Origin: Gaeumannomyces sp. JS-464
Lineage: Eukaryota; Ascomycota; Sordariomycetes; Magnaporthales; Magnaporthaceae
DNA: 64,000 bases
Reading direction: 5' to 3'
Assembly (NCBI GenBank): GCA_002197995.1
Contig: NGZR01000002.1
Coordinates: forward strand, 7,192,001 to 7,256,000
Of the stretch, positions 34,270 to 47,100 are shown piece by piece. Numbering within the stretch: the first letter of the stretch is position 1; every line of letters begins with the position of its first letter. The position numbers and the translations under genes were made by a program. Below the pieces are notes generated by a model, which was given only the letters and a program-made list of their open reading frames with translations, searched no databases and had not been told where the DNA came from.

Positions 34270-35160
34270 TCTTATCGCAATCCGAGCGTACAAATTCCCG
34301 TTTTCGAACTTTTACGAAAAGAAAAACTTTAAGCTTAAAACGTTTTTTACCAAATGCAAAAGCTATTTTAAATTTTACGAATAGCAATTCGTAAGCGAGG
34401 AATAAAAGGTTACTTACACTGCTATTAGGCTAAACGGTAAAGTGAAAAAGTGGTTTTAGCCGACCTAAAACGACTATTTTAAAAAATATATAGGTATTTA
34501 AAAAACTACCAAACTTATTTTCGCTAGCTTCGAAACTTTTAAAAAAAAGGTCGAAAAGGTGTTCGAAATAGTCGACGAAACCCGAATCGCCGAAAAAAAC
34601 TTGCTAGTTTTTAAACAGCGAAAGTTTATAGCTAAATACGTAGCGGACTTTTAACGGATTAGTATTAAGCTTAGCTAAAACGACGTTACGTTAATACTGC
34701 ACTTTTATAACGGATTGCGCGAAAACGTAAAAGATAAACTTGTAAAGCAAAATCGCTTAAAGTTTTTTACGGATTACGTTAAAAACGCGGTTCGCATTAG
34801 CGATAAATTATACGAACGATAATAAAAAAAAGGATATAGTTTTAAAAGTGGGTATAAAATAATAAGGCTAACCAGAAAAAAGCTAAATAGCAATTTATTA
34901 CGGCTTATAAAACGCATTTAAGCTTTATAAACCTTAGTGGCGGAAGCCGCTTATTAGTAATAATAATAAGTAAAAAAAAGCAAAAAAAACCCGAAAAACG
35001 GGAAATGTTTAAAACGGTTAAATTGGTTACGTAAAAGCTAATTGCTTTTAGCGGGAAAATAACCGCTAAATAGCGAACTTTTAACGAGCGTAAAAAAACC
35101 TAATACGAAAAGGGTTATGCTTTAAAAAAACGTTTAATTAAACGTGCTATTACGACAAGT
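34270..35160 (+). pseudogene. G2 gag, first part
   Basis: Parallels G1 from 15,554 onward (CGCAATCCGAGCG and AAATTCCCGTT blocks). It is a capsid-type frame interrupted by TAA/TAG stops. It breaks at 35,165, where LTR2 inserted, and resumes at 44,175. The knuckle region near 35,000 is too mutated to read with confidence. Confidence 0.6.
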
Positions 35161-35165
35161 CGTGC

Positions 35166-35448
35166 TGTTACGGGTAAGCCGAAAGCCTGTACGAGGTAAT
35201 TACGATAACCGTAAACGGTAATTAAAAGTTAAAAGCCTATATTGCTTATAAGGTAAATACGACAACTTTAGCTTGTTCCGGCAATTTGGGAATTGCCTCC
35301 TACAAGCTGCCTAAATAACGTGGCCCCCTTTGGGCCCCTTATTACGCGCTTGGGTGCTTTAGGCCTTCACGTAGCTCGGGCCCGTAAATAGGGCTAAAGC
35401 TTCTTGCTATGGCGGTAACCCGCCACTATCGCGGCGAGCCTCCTTACA
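35166..35448 (-). repeat. 3' LTR of LTR2
   Basis: 283 bases, matching the LTR at 43,885 in the same order. On the element strand it is preceded by a purine-rich polypurine tract at 35,449-35,461, which fixes the minus-strand orientation. Confidence 0.85.
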
Positions 35449-36099
35449 TTGTCCCCCTTTTAAAGCACTAACGTTTCGGCAATGCTTATTGGCGAAATGG
35501 TCGCGTTAAAATTTGGTTGGTTTATAGCGAGTTAGCGGGCAAGCCAAATTTATTAATACCTTTACCATTTGGGGTAAATGGTTTCTTAGTAATGTGAAAG
35601 TGCGAATAGCTTTTTTTAACAGGGTGCCAATAAAATTTATGGGATTTTGGTGGCGTTTTTGGTAGCGTTAGCCGTATAGGGCCGGCGATAGTTAAAATAG
35701 GAGCGGTCCTGCCGGTAAACCTTTTTATTTTCTTTCCGGCCGGCCGGCGTTGTTTTCCTTCCTTTTAATAACATAATTAACAGCGACGATTAAACGCCGC
35801 TGGTTATTGCTTTGTTCCTTTTGCCCTCGCATTGCTTGTTTGCTTATAAAGCTCGCGCTTTAGCGCATAAAAGCCTGCGCTTGCTTTTTAAAATTAGCGC
35901 TTCTTTTTTTTTCCCGCAATTTCTTTGCGCTTTTTGCTTGGCCCGGATTTAGGCTTTTTTCCAACTACGATCGCGGTTTCGATTACGCTTAATTACGTTT
36001 CCTTTTCCAACTACGGTCGCGGTTATACGTTTTCGTTTTCCCTTCCGGCTCGCTCGTTTCGAGCGTGCGCTAACCCGATTTTGCTGCAAAATTATGTTT

Positions 36100-37450
36100 T
36101 ACGACGTTACCGCTAACGAAGCATTTCGCTATCGCCTTTTCGCTTTAACGATACGAAACGGGCGATTGTAATTAGCTTTACGGGAAAGCTTTTACTATTT
36201 TGCCGATTATGGCATTCCTAAAGGAATCCGCTTTTCTCTTGCCATTCCGTTTCCCGGTTTAGCTTTAGTTTGGACTTTCGGAACATTTTCGTTACTAATA
36301 TACCCCGCTAGCGTTACTCGTCGGCTCGATAAGCTTAACGATTTCGCCGATAAGAAGTATCGTTTCGCTTTGCGTTTTTTGCAAAAAAAAACCGCTAACG
36401 AGTTTAAGTTACTTTTATTACCGGCACGGTGGTTTTTAATAGTATCGACGCCGTTTTTTTATGGCAATTGCTATATAGCCGACCTTTTTCGGGGTGGGAT
36501 GCATTTTAAGCACGACTTGGTGTGTATTACCGGTATTACTAAAACAGGCCGTTATTTTCGGTGCATTTACCGGGGTTAGGCTTATCGTTTTTTGCTTTAA
36601 GTTTCCCTTTAACATCGATTTAGGCTTGTTAAAAGCATGCTAAAAATGCATAGTAGCTTACCAAGTTTTTCGGTAAGCCTATTACGCGGTTTCGCCTTTT
36701 TTAATTTGTTTTATAAAAAAACTTTTATGGTTTTTCCGTTACGATTATTTTTTAATTTGTTATAATTTCTTTTATTTTGCTGCCGATAATGGTTAAATTT
36801 TTATTGGTTCGCCTTTTTAACTCCCGTAAAGCTTTTATATCGCTATTTCTTTTAAAAGTCGACGATTACAACTTGTACCATTTCCCGACGCTTCGAAACC
36901 TGCTTATAAATGTTCGGTACTACCGGTTGCTCGCGAAAAGCGTGCGTTGCGGCGTATCCGGGGTGCAAATTCGGCACGCTCCTATAGCGAGCTTACCGAA
37001 GTTAACGAAATGCTAATTCGGATAAGCCAGCTTATCCTTTGGGGTTAAACTTCGGTTATAACTCGCGCTAATTGGGAATTACGCCCCGTGCTTTTTTACG
37101 ATATTATGCTTAACCCGGCTATTAACGGTATCCGTTTTTCCAACTTCCGGAGTTATAATAGGAAGTTTTTAACAAATTAAACTTTTAACCTTTTAAACGA
37201 AAAGTTTAAAAAAGGTTTAAATTGCGAAATGGAAATTAAGTTTAACGACGTATTGTTATTCGTTAATATTAATAACGACCCGACTTTATACCAAATCGCT
37301 AAGGCTTAAATTGTGGTTCGATTTGCCGATAATTCGAATTTAAAAAGGGAAATGATAGTAATAAAAACTTTTTATCGAAACGCGGTCGTTAAACGTTAAA
37401 TAATAATTAGGGATTTTCGGCGGCTTAAACTTTTATTTTCCTTTTTTTTA
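36100..37450 (+). pseudogene. Opposite-strand ORF in the LTR2 3' region, RIP-eroded, unknown
   Basis: Downstream of LTR2 integrase, a stop-poor frame runs on the plus strand, antisense to gag-pol. From about 36,185 to 36,579 one frame is open for ~130 codons (it includes FADYGIPKGIRFSLAIPF and RRLDKLNDFADKKYRFALRF). A second block from about 36,840 to 37,430 reads VPFPDASKPAYKCSVLPVAR, then SYSELTEVNEMLIRISQLILWG and FYDIMLNPAINGIRFSNF, interrupted by only four TAA codons in plausible CAA positions. The blocks are in different frames, so an intron or indel lies between them. I recognise no family. Chance is unlikely in DNA this AT-rich, but the ends are uncertain. Confidence 0.5.
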
Positions 37451-37949
37451 CTCCCCACTTTTTTTTAACCCCGAAGTAAGGTTATTCCATTTGCGGTGCG
37501 TTTTGCGCTTTTTTTTTAAATAGCTTTTAATTAGCTTTTATACGTTATTTAAATGTTTTTTTAGTTTTTATATATTGTATTTTGCCGGCTATTTTGCTTA
37601 TTTTACTAAAAACGAGCGGGATTCGTTTTGCTTTTGCATATCGACCACGTTTTTTATTTCCCACTTTTTAATTTCCTTTTTTAAATTTGGAAAGGCGAAG
37701 TTAAAAACCCGAGGTTTAAAGTCGTTTTACGGCTTTAATAAAGCGACGGAAAAAACGTTATATAATCGATTATATTTAGCCGGCAGTTAAACTTTATAAG
37801 CAAAGCTTTTTACCCTTTTTACGATAGGCATACGGATATATATGGGTGCGAATTTGCGCTTTCCTGTTTTAAACCGAAAGTTTTGAGTGAATAATTTAAC
37901 GATTTGCCCTTTTTAGTATTTTTAAAGTTGTCGTTTTTGGTTGTAATAC

Positions 37950-38890
37950 CGGCGTTAAGTTTTTATTGCTTAAGCATAATTCGTTTGCATATCGGCTTTA
38001 ACCCGACGAATATAATGTAACTTTTTTAGCACTTTTTAAATTTTAATTTCCTTTGGGTTTGCTATAACTTTATATATGCGTGGGTTAAAACTATATAAAG
38101 CTTTAAAAAGGCTAATTTTAATAGTTTCGTATTTCGCGTTATTATAAGCGAATTCGGCTTTATATAATACCGTTGCCTAACCGAACCTTTCCCGGTTAAT
38201 AAACGTTCGCAAATAATACGTTAACGTTTAATAAATACGTTTGGTTTAGCCGTTAATTTAAGAATAAAACGTAATAAATAGCCGACGGGCGGATTAAAAC
38301 GCCTTTTTATACTTAGTTTAAAAATAACTAGTAAATAGCGAATTTCGGTTATTTACGATGCTTTTAAAAATGCCGAATTAACATTTAACGTATTGCTATA
38401 GCATTTAGGCAAAGGAAAAGGTCGAAATTATTTTTCGCACGGGGATAAACTTAGCGTATTTAGTAAAGCGGTTTACTATTATAAGCATTGCATTATACGT
38501 TTGGTTTATAAACGTTAAGCATTTTGGTAACCTCGTAATAAAATTTAAACTAATTTTTTAAAAAGGGTATTTAGGTAGTAAAAATAACTAAAATTCGTTA
38601 TAAAGTTTATGCTTTAGCATTTTCGCTTTTTAACATGCTTAACAAAAGCGGACGTACTTTGCGATATTTTTATTTACGTTTTCCTAATAAAATTTGCGTT
38701 TAATTAGTTTTACCGTTTTATATATTTCGAAATGCCTTATTTAAAAATCGTTATAATGTTATGCTATAATTTAAACTCGAAATGCCTTTTAAACGGGAAT
38801 TACTAAGCGTTTTCGGAAGTATAAAACTTCGTTTTTGTTTATATAATATCCTTTATAAAAGTTTCGGCCTTTCCTAGCCTTATCGCCCTT
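37950..38890 (-). pseudogene. LTR2 integrase
   Basis: Reading leftward from 38,890: GRNFYKGYYINKNEVLYFRKR, an HHCC-type segment (HYNDF, HFEIYKTVKLIKRKFY, YVRFC.AC) near 38,790-38,600, then the core, RFTKYAKFIPVRK near 38,450 and AEFAYNNAKYETIKI near 38,130. These are the zinc-binding and catalytic domains of a gypsy integrase, which joins the DNA copy to the chromosome. Many stops. No chromodomain was seen after the core. Confidence 0.65.
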
Positions 38891-38895
38891 ATAAA

Positions 38896-39345
38896 CGGCA
38901 TTGTGGCCTTGTACGGCATCGCGACTTTACGCGGCATAGCGTTAGTACGCCGCTTCGCCTTTTCGACGGCTTCGTAGCTTTGCACGGTATCGCGTTTTTA
39001 CACGGCATCGTTTTTTTCGACGGCGTTGTACTTTTGCACGGCATCGCGTTTTTGCGCGGCATTGCGTTTCGGCACGGCATCGCTCTTTCCGACGGCATCG
39101 CGGTTTTACGCGGCATCGCGGTTTTGCGCGGCATTGCGGTTTTGCGCGGCATCGCTTTTTTTAACGGCATCGCGATTTTGCACGGCATCGCGATTTTGCA
39201 CGGCATCGTTTGTCCTAACGGCATTACGGCTTCGCGTAGCATCGCCTTTTTCGACGGCATCGCGGCTGCATGCGGCTTTACGTTTTTACGTAGCATCGCT
39301 TTTTTTAACGGCATTACGGTTTCGCGCGGTATCGCTTTTACGGGC
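38896..39345 (-). repeat. 18-bp tandem array, 25 units, within LTR2 pol
   Basis: About 25 units of an 18-base motif, consensus CGGCATCGCGATTTTGCR, over 450 bases. In the frame that leads into integrase it encodes hexapeptides of the type (D/N)AAQNR; another minus-strand frame gives MPRKTA. The array stays open in these frames although the flanking pol is full of stops. It lies between RNase H and the integrase zinc domain, where gypsy pol normally has only a short tether. Confidence 0.85.
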
Positions 39346-40059
39346 GGGTTAATTTTTTAAAATCCCGGTACCGTTTTTTACTAAAGCACGTAATGCGATA
39401 ACCTTTTGGTTTTGCGTTTATAACCGTTTAACTAGTTAATATATTGCTCGGCCTAATTCGTTAGTTTTGGCCGTTTCGTTTTTTATTAATTCGATAATAA
39501 TAAAGCGAAAAAGCAATTAGTTATAAATAACACTCCTAATTTTAAACTCTTTTACTAGCAGTTCTTTTTTTACCCGGGGTTAAGCTATTATTAACCTTTT
39601 TAGGTTACTTTTTAAGCTAGGCTTTATTTGCTACTTTCGTTTTTTTACGCGAGTAAAAGTTGCGATAAGGATTTATATAGCCATTTGCAACTTAAACCGT
39701 AAAAATTGGTTACTTTTGGCAACTTTCGAACGTGCCCGTTTTAAACAAAGCTTTAACGGTATTTGCTTTTCGTTTTTCCCTTTTATAAAAGTATTAACCC
39801 GGGATAAATAATTTAAAAGGTTAACGTTATAACTACTCCCTTTTAAATAAGCGCGTTGCTTTTTTTACGGGTCGCGGCCCCGAATCGGAATCATTTTTAC
39901 AATTTAAACATATTGTTTTATAACATTTAAGCAATTCTTTTTAATTGTTAATGCAGCGATTTGTTAAGTTAATTTACTTGGCAAATACGGTAGCAAGTTT
40001 AACTTAGCCGCGAGTAATAGGACGACGTTTTCGTATGTAATTTTTCCTTTTATATAATT

Positions 40060-42000
40060 TGGCTTTTTAAATAAACCATCCGCGGGGTTAGTTTTGCCCG
40101 ACTTATATTCGATATTAAAATTAAACTAGGATAACCGGTACACCCATCGCATTAACCTGCTTCGAAAATCCCTAATTAAAACTTAAATTACTTTTTTTAA
40201 CGCTTGGTAGTCCGTTAAAACGGTAAACATTTTAAATGCGCTTTTTAAATACTAGCGCTAATGTTTAAGGGATTTAATAATAGCTAGTAATTCCTGCTAT
40301 CCTATAGCCCACTTTTGCTTTGCGTTTGTTAATTTGCGAAAGTAAAAAGCTATAAAATGCCATCGCCCATTCGTTAGTTAAAATAGGATGCTAAAAATGG
40401 CTTTGGTAAAAGCGTCCGTTTCCACTCGTATTTTTTTAGTTAGGTCCTAATGTTTAAAAATTGTCGCGTTTTTAAACGCCGTTTTAAACCCTTCGAAAGC
40501 TCGGGCTATTACGGGTAGCTAATCGAACATTCCTTTTTTTTCCCATTTTAACTGCTTTTTAATAACTCCGTTATTAAAGCGACTATTCGGGAATAGTTAA
40601 AAATAAATTTGCGGTAAAAGTTCGCGAATTTTAGGAACATTTAAATATCTTTATAAAACTTTGGGGGTTGCCACTTTTAAATCGCTTTAATACGTTTAAG
40701 GTTTATAAAAACACCTTTCCGGGATACGCGAAATCTTAAAAATTTAACGTAATTTTTAAAAAACTCGCATTTGGATTGTTTCGCGTATAGCTTATATAAT
40801 CGAAACCTATTTAAGATTTGCTTTACGTGCTGCTCGTGCTTTTTTTTTTTATTTAGGAAAACATAATAATATTATTAAGGTATATTACGCAAATGTGGTT
40901 AATAAAGTTTGCTAATGCTCGGTATATATAAGTTTGGAAAATAAACGGGGCGTTAGTTAATCCGAATGGCATTACGGTATATTTAAACAGCTTATATTTG
41001 GTATAAAATGCTATTTTCCATTTATTTTCCAATCGAATGCGAATGCGATAATAGGCATTCCGCAAATCCAATTTAAAAAATCATTTAGCTCCTACTAACC
41101 TGTCCATTAAATCGGATATAAAAGGCAATAAATAGCGGTTTTTACGCGTAATTCGGTTTAAAGCTTAATAATCGATATATAAACGTAAGGATCCGTTTTT
41201 TTTAAGTACGAATAGCATTAAAAAGCCCGCGTTTGCTTTTAAAAAGGTAATCCTTCCTAACGCGAGGTTTTCCTCGAAGTACTTTTTTAATGCTGCTATT
41301 TGTTTTTCTGGGGTTAAATATAAGGCCTTTATAAAAAGCTTAGCTTTTTTTTTAATTTAATAGCATGTTTGGCTTTTTTTAACAACGGGAGCTTTTTCGC
41401 CCTCGTATTAGAAAATACGTCGATATATGTTTGCAATCGAAAATTAAGCGGCTTTATTAACTTTTCCTCGTCCTCCTCGTTTAACGCAAAAACTGCCGGC
41501 TCGTAAATGTTTAATTAGTGGTAAACGGTTATTATATATCCCATTACCGCTTTCGTAAGCTGGACTTAATATATTAAGAACCTTACCGCTATAACGGTAG
41601 CCTATTCGCTTAATTCGGGCATTCGAGCGGTATTAAACTCCCACGATTAGTCGGCATTAAATAAGTTAATACCTTTTCCCGCTATCGTTAAATGTTTTAA
41701 AAAGATGTTTAAAACGTCGGCGCTTTTTCGAATGGCGTAAAAAAGCGCCGTAATATCCCGCTTTCGGCTTTTTTTATTTTGTGCTTTTAGCGTGATTTAA
41801 TACGCCCCGTAGCACTTAATAAGCGCGCTTTGCACGCCGATTAGCTCGGGTAATAGCATATATGCTTTTGGGATTTTATGCTTCCGAACGAACTTATAAT
41901 TTACTATATTCACCGTTACGCCCGTGTTAAAATCTACCAATATTTTAGCTGGTCGTTTTATAGTTTAAACATTTATACCCGTTTAAAATAAATAACTATA
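40060..42000 (-). pseudogene. LTR2 protease, reverse transcriptase and RNase H
   Basis: The protease site appears as KILVDFNTG near 41,940. RT reads MDLRNAYYRIRIRLENKWK, then VMPFGLTNAPFIFQ and VIYLNNIIMFS (41,071-40,853). The catalytic YLDD is YLNN after two G-to-A changes. RNase H follows, with VETDAFTKAIFSIL and ELLAIIKSLKH (40,440-40,060). Order and motifs are those of Ty3/gypsy pol. Stops are TAA/TAG. Confidence 0.75.
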
Positions 42001-42221
42001 CCTTTTTATATTTAAAATGTTAAAACCGCGAAAGTAAAGGTTATTTAGCGGCTAAACTCGTTTTTCGATTTGGAGTTCGAATCGGATTGCGACCGGTAGT
42101 TTTCGTTTCGCGTTAAAACGCGCTCGTTTTTATTACTATCGCTAATAGCGCGGTCGTAATCGGATTTCTCGTCGTTAAAGTAATAAGCGTCGATTGCTTT
42201 TACCTTTTTGGGTTTAAAATA

Positions 42222-43880
42222 ACAATCGGCCGCTTAATGGCTTAACTGTTCGCAATTGTTACAATTGCCGGGCTTTTGGCCCAAGTGGTTTGGTTTTCCG
42301 GCCTTACCGTTATAGCCCGACGATTGCTTCGCTTAAGGCGTGCTGGATTTAAAAAAACGGAGGTTTCCCGTTTTCTAATCGTAACGGCGGGAGTTTTGCC
42401 GTTTCGAGTCGAAGCGGCGCGAATCGTCCCGTTTTTTATATCGGCGCTTTTCCCGCCGACTTAAACGTCCGTCCCTATTGTTTTTTTTTTAAGCCTGGTA
42501 CCTGGATGTTCGTTACTTTTAATAGGACTTTTAATAAGGACGATAATCGGACGTTTTTGCGTTAAACTTGCTTTTTTTCACGGCTTATTTCCTTTCCGCG
42601 GCATTAGCGACGTTCCAAGGAGTGTCCCAATTAGTTTACGCGTTTGCCACTAACTTATCTTGCAATTAATCCTATAAATAAAAGGAAAACTTTTTCGATA
42701 ATTAAAATAGCTGTTAAAAGTCCGTCTATAAAGTTTTAAATTCGATTTTTTAAGCTAATATTTGCCATTTAATTAGGAACGATACCGGGGAATTGTAATA
42801 TTTTTAATATAACTGCTTATAAGTAATTTAGCTTTAATAGATTTAAATGGTTGGGTTTATTCGTCTTTTTTCCAAATAATTAACAAAATCGGTTTACGTT
42901 TATTATTAGGATTACGTAAACCCGTATAACCTTTTCGCATAGGTTTTTTAATTCGTAGTTACTTCGTAATGCAATTAAAGTATTATTTAAATAATTTGCA
43001 CCCATTTAAAAATTTTATTATATAGCGCGTTTTTTTCGCTAATATTTTAAATTTAGTTCCGGATTTTCGAAAAGGAAGCGTAAAGTTTTAAAGTTTTTAC
43101 GTTATACTTTAAAGGTTTCGTATAACGGGTAAAAGGTGTGTAATTTTTATTTTTAACGAAAAGGACTTTTTTAAAAAGGTTAGCAAATTGTAAACTGCAG
43201 TTTCGGGAGTTTTGCGTATTACGGCTGCGGTTTTTCGGAAAATGTAAACGCCGGTCCGCTAAAGGTTTCCGTTCCTCCCTACCCCGGTAATTGTAATATA
43301 ATACCCCCAAAGCGCGGATTTCGCGCGTTAAGTAAAACGCGAAAGGTTACGAAAACGAAGCTAATTGCGTTTTAAAAAGCGGGTTTTACGCGTGGTTAGC
43401 TCCTTTTAACGGTGCTCCCGATAGCGTTTCTCTTTATACCTATGTTTCGGTAACCCGTAGGTTTAACGCGATCGTTTCGCGGTTTTTAACGAAATTCGGT
43501 CGCAACGGTCGCTATAAACTCGGTTATCGTCGGTTTCGTTACGAACGTGGTCGTTTTCGGGGGTGTCGTTTTGGCTCGACTTTTTTAATAAGAAGGTGAG
43601 CGGATTCGAAGCGTGGCTTCGCTTTTGGGAGCCACGATGCACTTGGTTTATAAGGTTTTCCAAAGCGTAATTGCCTCCCTGCTTAAGGAGGTTTTAAAAT
43701 CCTTCCTTAAATTTCGAAGGAATCGCGGGTTAACGACGTGCCGTTTGCGAGCGAGTAGTGGGTTGCGCTAAAGCACGGGGCAGCGGCTTTCCCTAAATTA
43801 CCGTGCCCGGCGTCGTATTCGATTAACCGTTTGCGTTTATAATAAACGGCTCGTATTTCCAAAAGGATGGTAAAAGCTGA
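42222..43880 (-). pseudogene. LTR2 gag with zinc knuckle
   Basis: On the minus strand the region 43,663-43,053 gives basic, Asn/Ser-rich segments suited to a capsid protein. The nucleocapsid knuckle at 42,222-42,263 reads CNNCEQLSH*AADC, a CX2CX4HX4C box with one TAA replacing a residue. The first ORF probably starts just after the 5' LTR near 43,660. Confidence 0.65.
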
Positions 43881-43884
43881 AAAA

Positions 43885-44169
43885 TGTTACGGGGTAGGCC
43901 GAAGGCTTGTACGAGGTGATTACGATGACCGTAAACGGTAATTAGGGGTTAAAAGCCTATATTGCTTATAGGGTAAATACGACAATTTTAGCTTGTTCCG
44001 GCAATTTAGGAATTGCTTTTTACAAGCTGCTTAAGTAGCGTGGCCCCCTTTGGGCCCCTTGTTACGCGTTTAAGTGCTTTAGGCCTCCACGGTGGCTCGG
44101 GCCCGTAAACAGGGCTAAAGCTCCTTGCTATGGCGGTGGCCCGCTATTATCGCGGCGAGCCTCCTTACA
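43885..44169 (-). repeat. 5' LTR of LTR2
   Basis: 285 bases with TGTTACGGGGTAGGCC at the low-coordinate end and CTCCTTACA at the high end. It differs from the partner LTR by scattered transitions, mostly C/T and G/A, so LTR divergence here reflects RIP and cannot be used as a clock. Confidence 0.85.
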
Positions 44170-44174
44170 CGTGC

Positions 44175-47100
44175 ATTACATATTAGTTCGATAAAAAAGC
44201 TATCGGATGGTATTTCGAAAGCTTCGAAGCATTTGCATATTTAAAATTATAAAGCTTAAGTACGATAGTAAAAGAAAATAGCGGATTATTTCCGGGTTTA
44301 AAAATTCGAAGGAAAAAAACGACACCGCTTTTCGCGGGATTTAAAAAAAAGCAATTTTAGCAAATAGCGCGGCGGAAGGAAAAAAGCTTTTAAGTAAACA
44401 CACTTTTTCCAAAAGTCGGAAAATTTTAATACTAACGTTAAAATGGACTAAAGTGGTTAAAATTTCGAAACGGCCGAGTTTTAAAACGAGCGAAAGGTTT
44501 AAACGGCGGAACTTTCGTATTTATAATTCGCGAAAAGCAAGCGAGCGAAAAAACCAGCACGCTTTTACGTTTTTCGATATTTCGGTATGTTTTTAAAACG
44601 TTAAAAATTTAAAACATTTAAATAGCCCGTTATATTACGCTATTTTAGCGAACGGAAATAACGGCTAACTTTTATTATGGTTTAACGATTAGTAAAAAGT
44701 TAAATATGCTAGTTATAAGTCCGAAAACGCAAACGAGCTAAAAAAGTTGCGTTAGTTTTTAAAAACCACCCTAGTATTAATATAAAGCATTCGGGATATT
44801 TATACCTTTTTTAAGCAAAATGCATTTACGGGAAATGCAAATTCCACTTACGACCCAAGTTTAAATACGATTTTTTTTCACGGAAGTTAAAAAGCGAGCT
44901 AAAAATTAAACCCCGTTTGGCATTTTAATTGCTACGGTAAAAGCTAGCCTAAATCGACAAATTTACCGCAATTTTTAAACTTAGCGAACGGTATTTAATA
45001 CTATATATGTTATTAAAACGCTCGATTAGGAAAAGTGCGAAATTACGGAATGCAAAAAACATATAGCATAAAAAGCGAAAGCTTAGCATTAAGAAATCGC
45101 GCGAGCGTACGTATCGTTCGACCCGGACAAAAAGACGAACGTGCGGTACTCGTTCTTTTTATTAAAAAACTAAAAAAACCACTTAAACGGAAAGCACGAA
45201 ATAAAAAAAAGGAAAAACTAACAAAAACCCTCGCGATAGTAAAATTAAATTAACCGTACAATTTATTAATATTTCGAATGGAATATTAAAAAAAAAAGGT
45301 TAAAATAATCGATTGCGAAGTATAAAGCGATTATATATCGTTATAAACGGTTAAACGGTATAACATTCTTACGAATCGGAAACGCTAACCGTACCAATTA
45401 AAACGGTCGAAAAAATACTTATCGTTTATAATAAAAAATGGATCGATTAAAAAACACAGTTAGTAATATTACGCATTTGGAATAGGGAAAACGTTATTAT
45501 TATACTGGATAAGTTGCATATAAAAGAAAAAACGTAATTTTTCGGAATCTTTTAATTTAGGAAAAATAATTTACAAATAAATTGGGCTATTAGCCAGGTT
45601 TAATAAGAAAAACTACGAATAATATAAAACGGTTTACCAATTACGAACTTTAAACCGTAAATAAAAAAAGCAATAAAAAAAGGTTATAACGGTAATAAAA
45701 CTTGGTAATTTACTTTTGCATTTAGTATTAACGAATACGCGATTATTTAAAGCGGAAAACGATTAAAACAATCCAATTAATATTAAAAAACGGCTCGCGA
45801 ATGTTTCGAAAAATACCACAAATACGAAAAGTTATTTAAAAAAAACCTAAAAACGGTGCTTTCCAAATATAAACCGTTCGATTTTAAAATTAAACTTAAG
45901 CCAAATATATAATTTAAATACTAAAAGTTGTATTAGTTTAGCCTTTAGCAATAAGAGGTGTTAAAAAAACAGTTAAAAAAAACCTACGAAAAGAATATAT
46001 TAAACCTTCCGATTTTCCAATAAAATATAAAATTTTATAGAAAAAAAAGAAAAACGGGACGAAGCGAATATGCATCGATTACCGACCGTTAAACGAGGCT
46101 ATTATTAAAAATCGGTATTTTATGCTTTTTATTAACGAATTGCGCAATAAGCTCGGCAAAGCCTAGTATTTTACAGCTTTAAACCTACGAAAAGTTTATA
46201 GTTTAATACGAATTAAGGAAGGCTAAAAGTGGTTTACGGCTTTTAAAACCAGGTTTAAATGCTACGAGTTTTTAGTAATAATTTTCGGGCTTATTAACGT
46301 ATTAGCCACGTTTTAAAAAATGATTAACCATATATTACGCGAGTACTTCGACGTTTTCGTCCTTGCGCACCTGGATAATATTTTGATTTTTTCGGAAACG
46401 ATGGAAAAGTACAAACAATACGTATATAAAGTGCTCCAAAAGCTGCTAAACGCAAAGCTTTTCGTTAAGCTAGAAAAGTGCGAATGGCATTCGCAAAAAG
46501 TCGCTTTTTTAAAGTTCGTAATTATACTTAAACAAATTTGCATAAACCTTAAAAAGCTTAAAAAAGTTAAAAACTGGCTTATATTTAAAAACGTTACAAA
46601 AGCGCGAAGGTTTTTAGGATTTTTAAACTTTTACAAACGGTTTATCCGTAGTTATAAAAAATCGTTATACTATTTACGAACTTTACTAAAAACAATTACC
46701 AGTTTTATTGGGAAAGGCAAAAATAAAAAGCTTTCGAGCAATTACGGGACGCCGTATTAAAAAACCAGTATTAGTATTCCTAAATTTAAAAAAACCTTTC
46801 GAAGTTAAAACCGACGCGTCGAATTACGCGATCGGCGGCCAATTCGGATAGCGAAACGATTAAAAACGGTTGCACTTTTGCGCGTTTTTTTCGCAAAAGT
46901 TAAATAAACCCGAGTTAAATTACCAAATTTACGATAAAAAACTTTTAGCGATAATCCGAGCATTTAAAAAGTGGCGACCACATTTTTGTAAAGTAAAACA
47001 CCAAATCGTGGTATATATAAACTATAAAAACCTAACGCATTTTATTATAAGCAAAAACTTAAACAAACGGCAAATCCGTTAAAACGAGTTTTTGCAAAAC

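Larger units (their letters stand above)
35166..44169 (-). mobile_element. LTR2: second Ty3/gypsy element, complete and nested in G2
   Basis: 9,004 bases flanked by CGTGC at 35,161-35,165 and 44,170-44,174. LTRs of 283 and 285 bases have TGTTAC...TTACA ends. Orientation is minus: gag knuckle (42,222-42,263), protease (about 41,930), RT (about 41,000), RNase H (40,060-40,440), a hexapeptide array (38,896-39,345), integrase (37,950-38,890), an opposite-strand ORF, then a purine tract AAAAGGGGGACAA next to the 3' LTR. No chromodomain seen. All frames are closed by RIP-type stops. Confidence 0.85.

Noticed and set aside
38896..39345. CRISPR-like repeat array
   Set aside because: Units are contiguous 18-mers without spacers, inside a eukaryotic retroelement pol frame; this is a coding minisatellite.
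38980..39360. Repetitive plus-strand ORF (HGIAFL-type)
   Set aside because: It is the complement of the pol hexapeptide array; the integrase frame is on the other strand.
42276..42464. Plus-strand ORF within LTR2
   Set aside because: It overlaps the minus-strand gag knuckle and has no motif; it is a chance frame.
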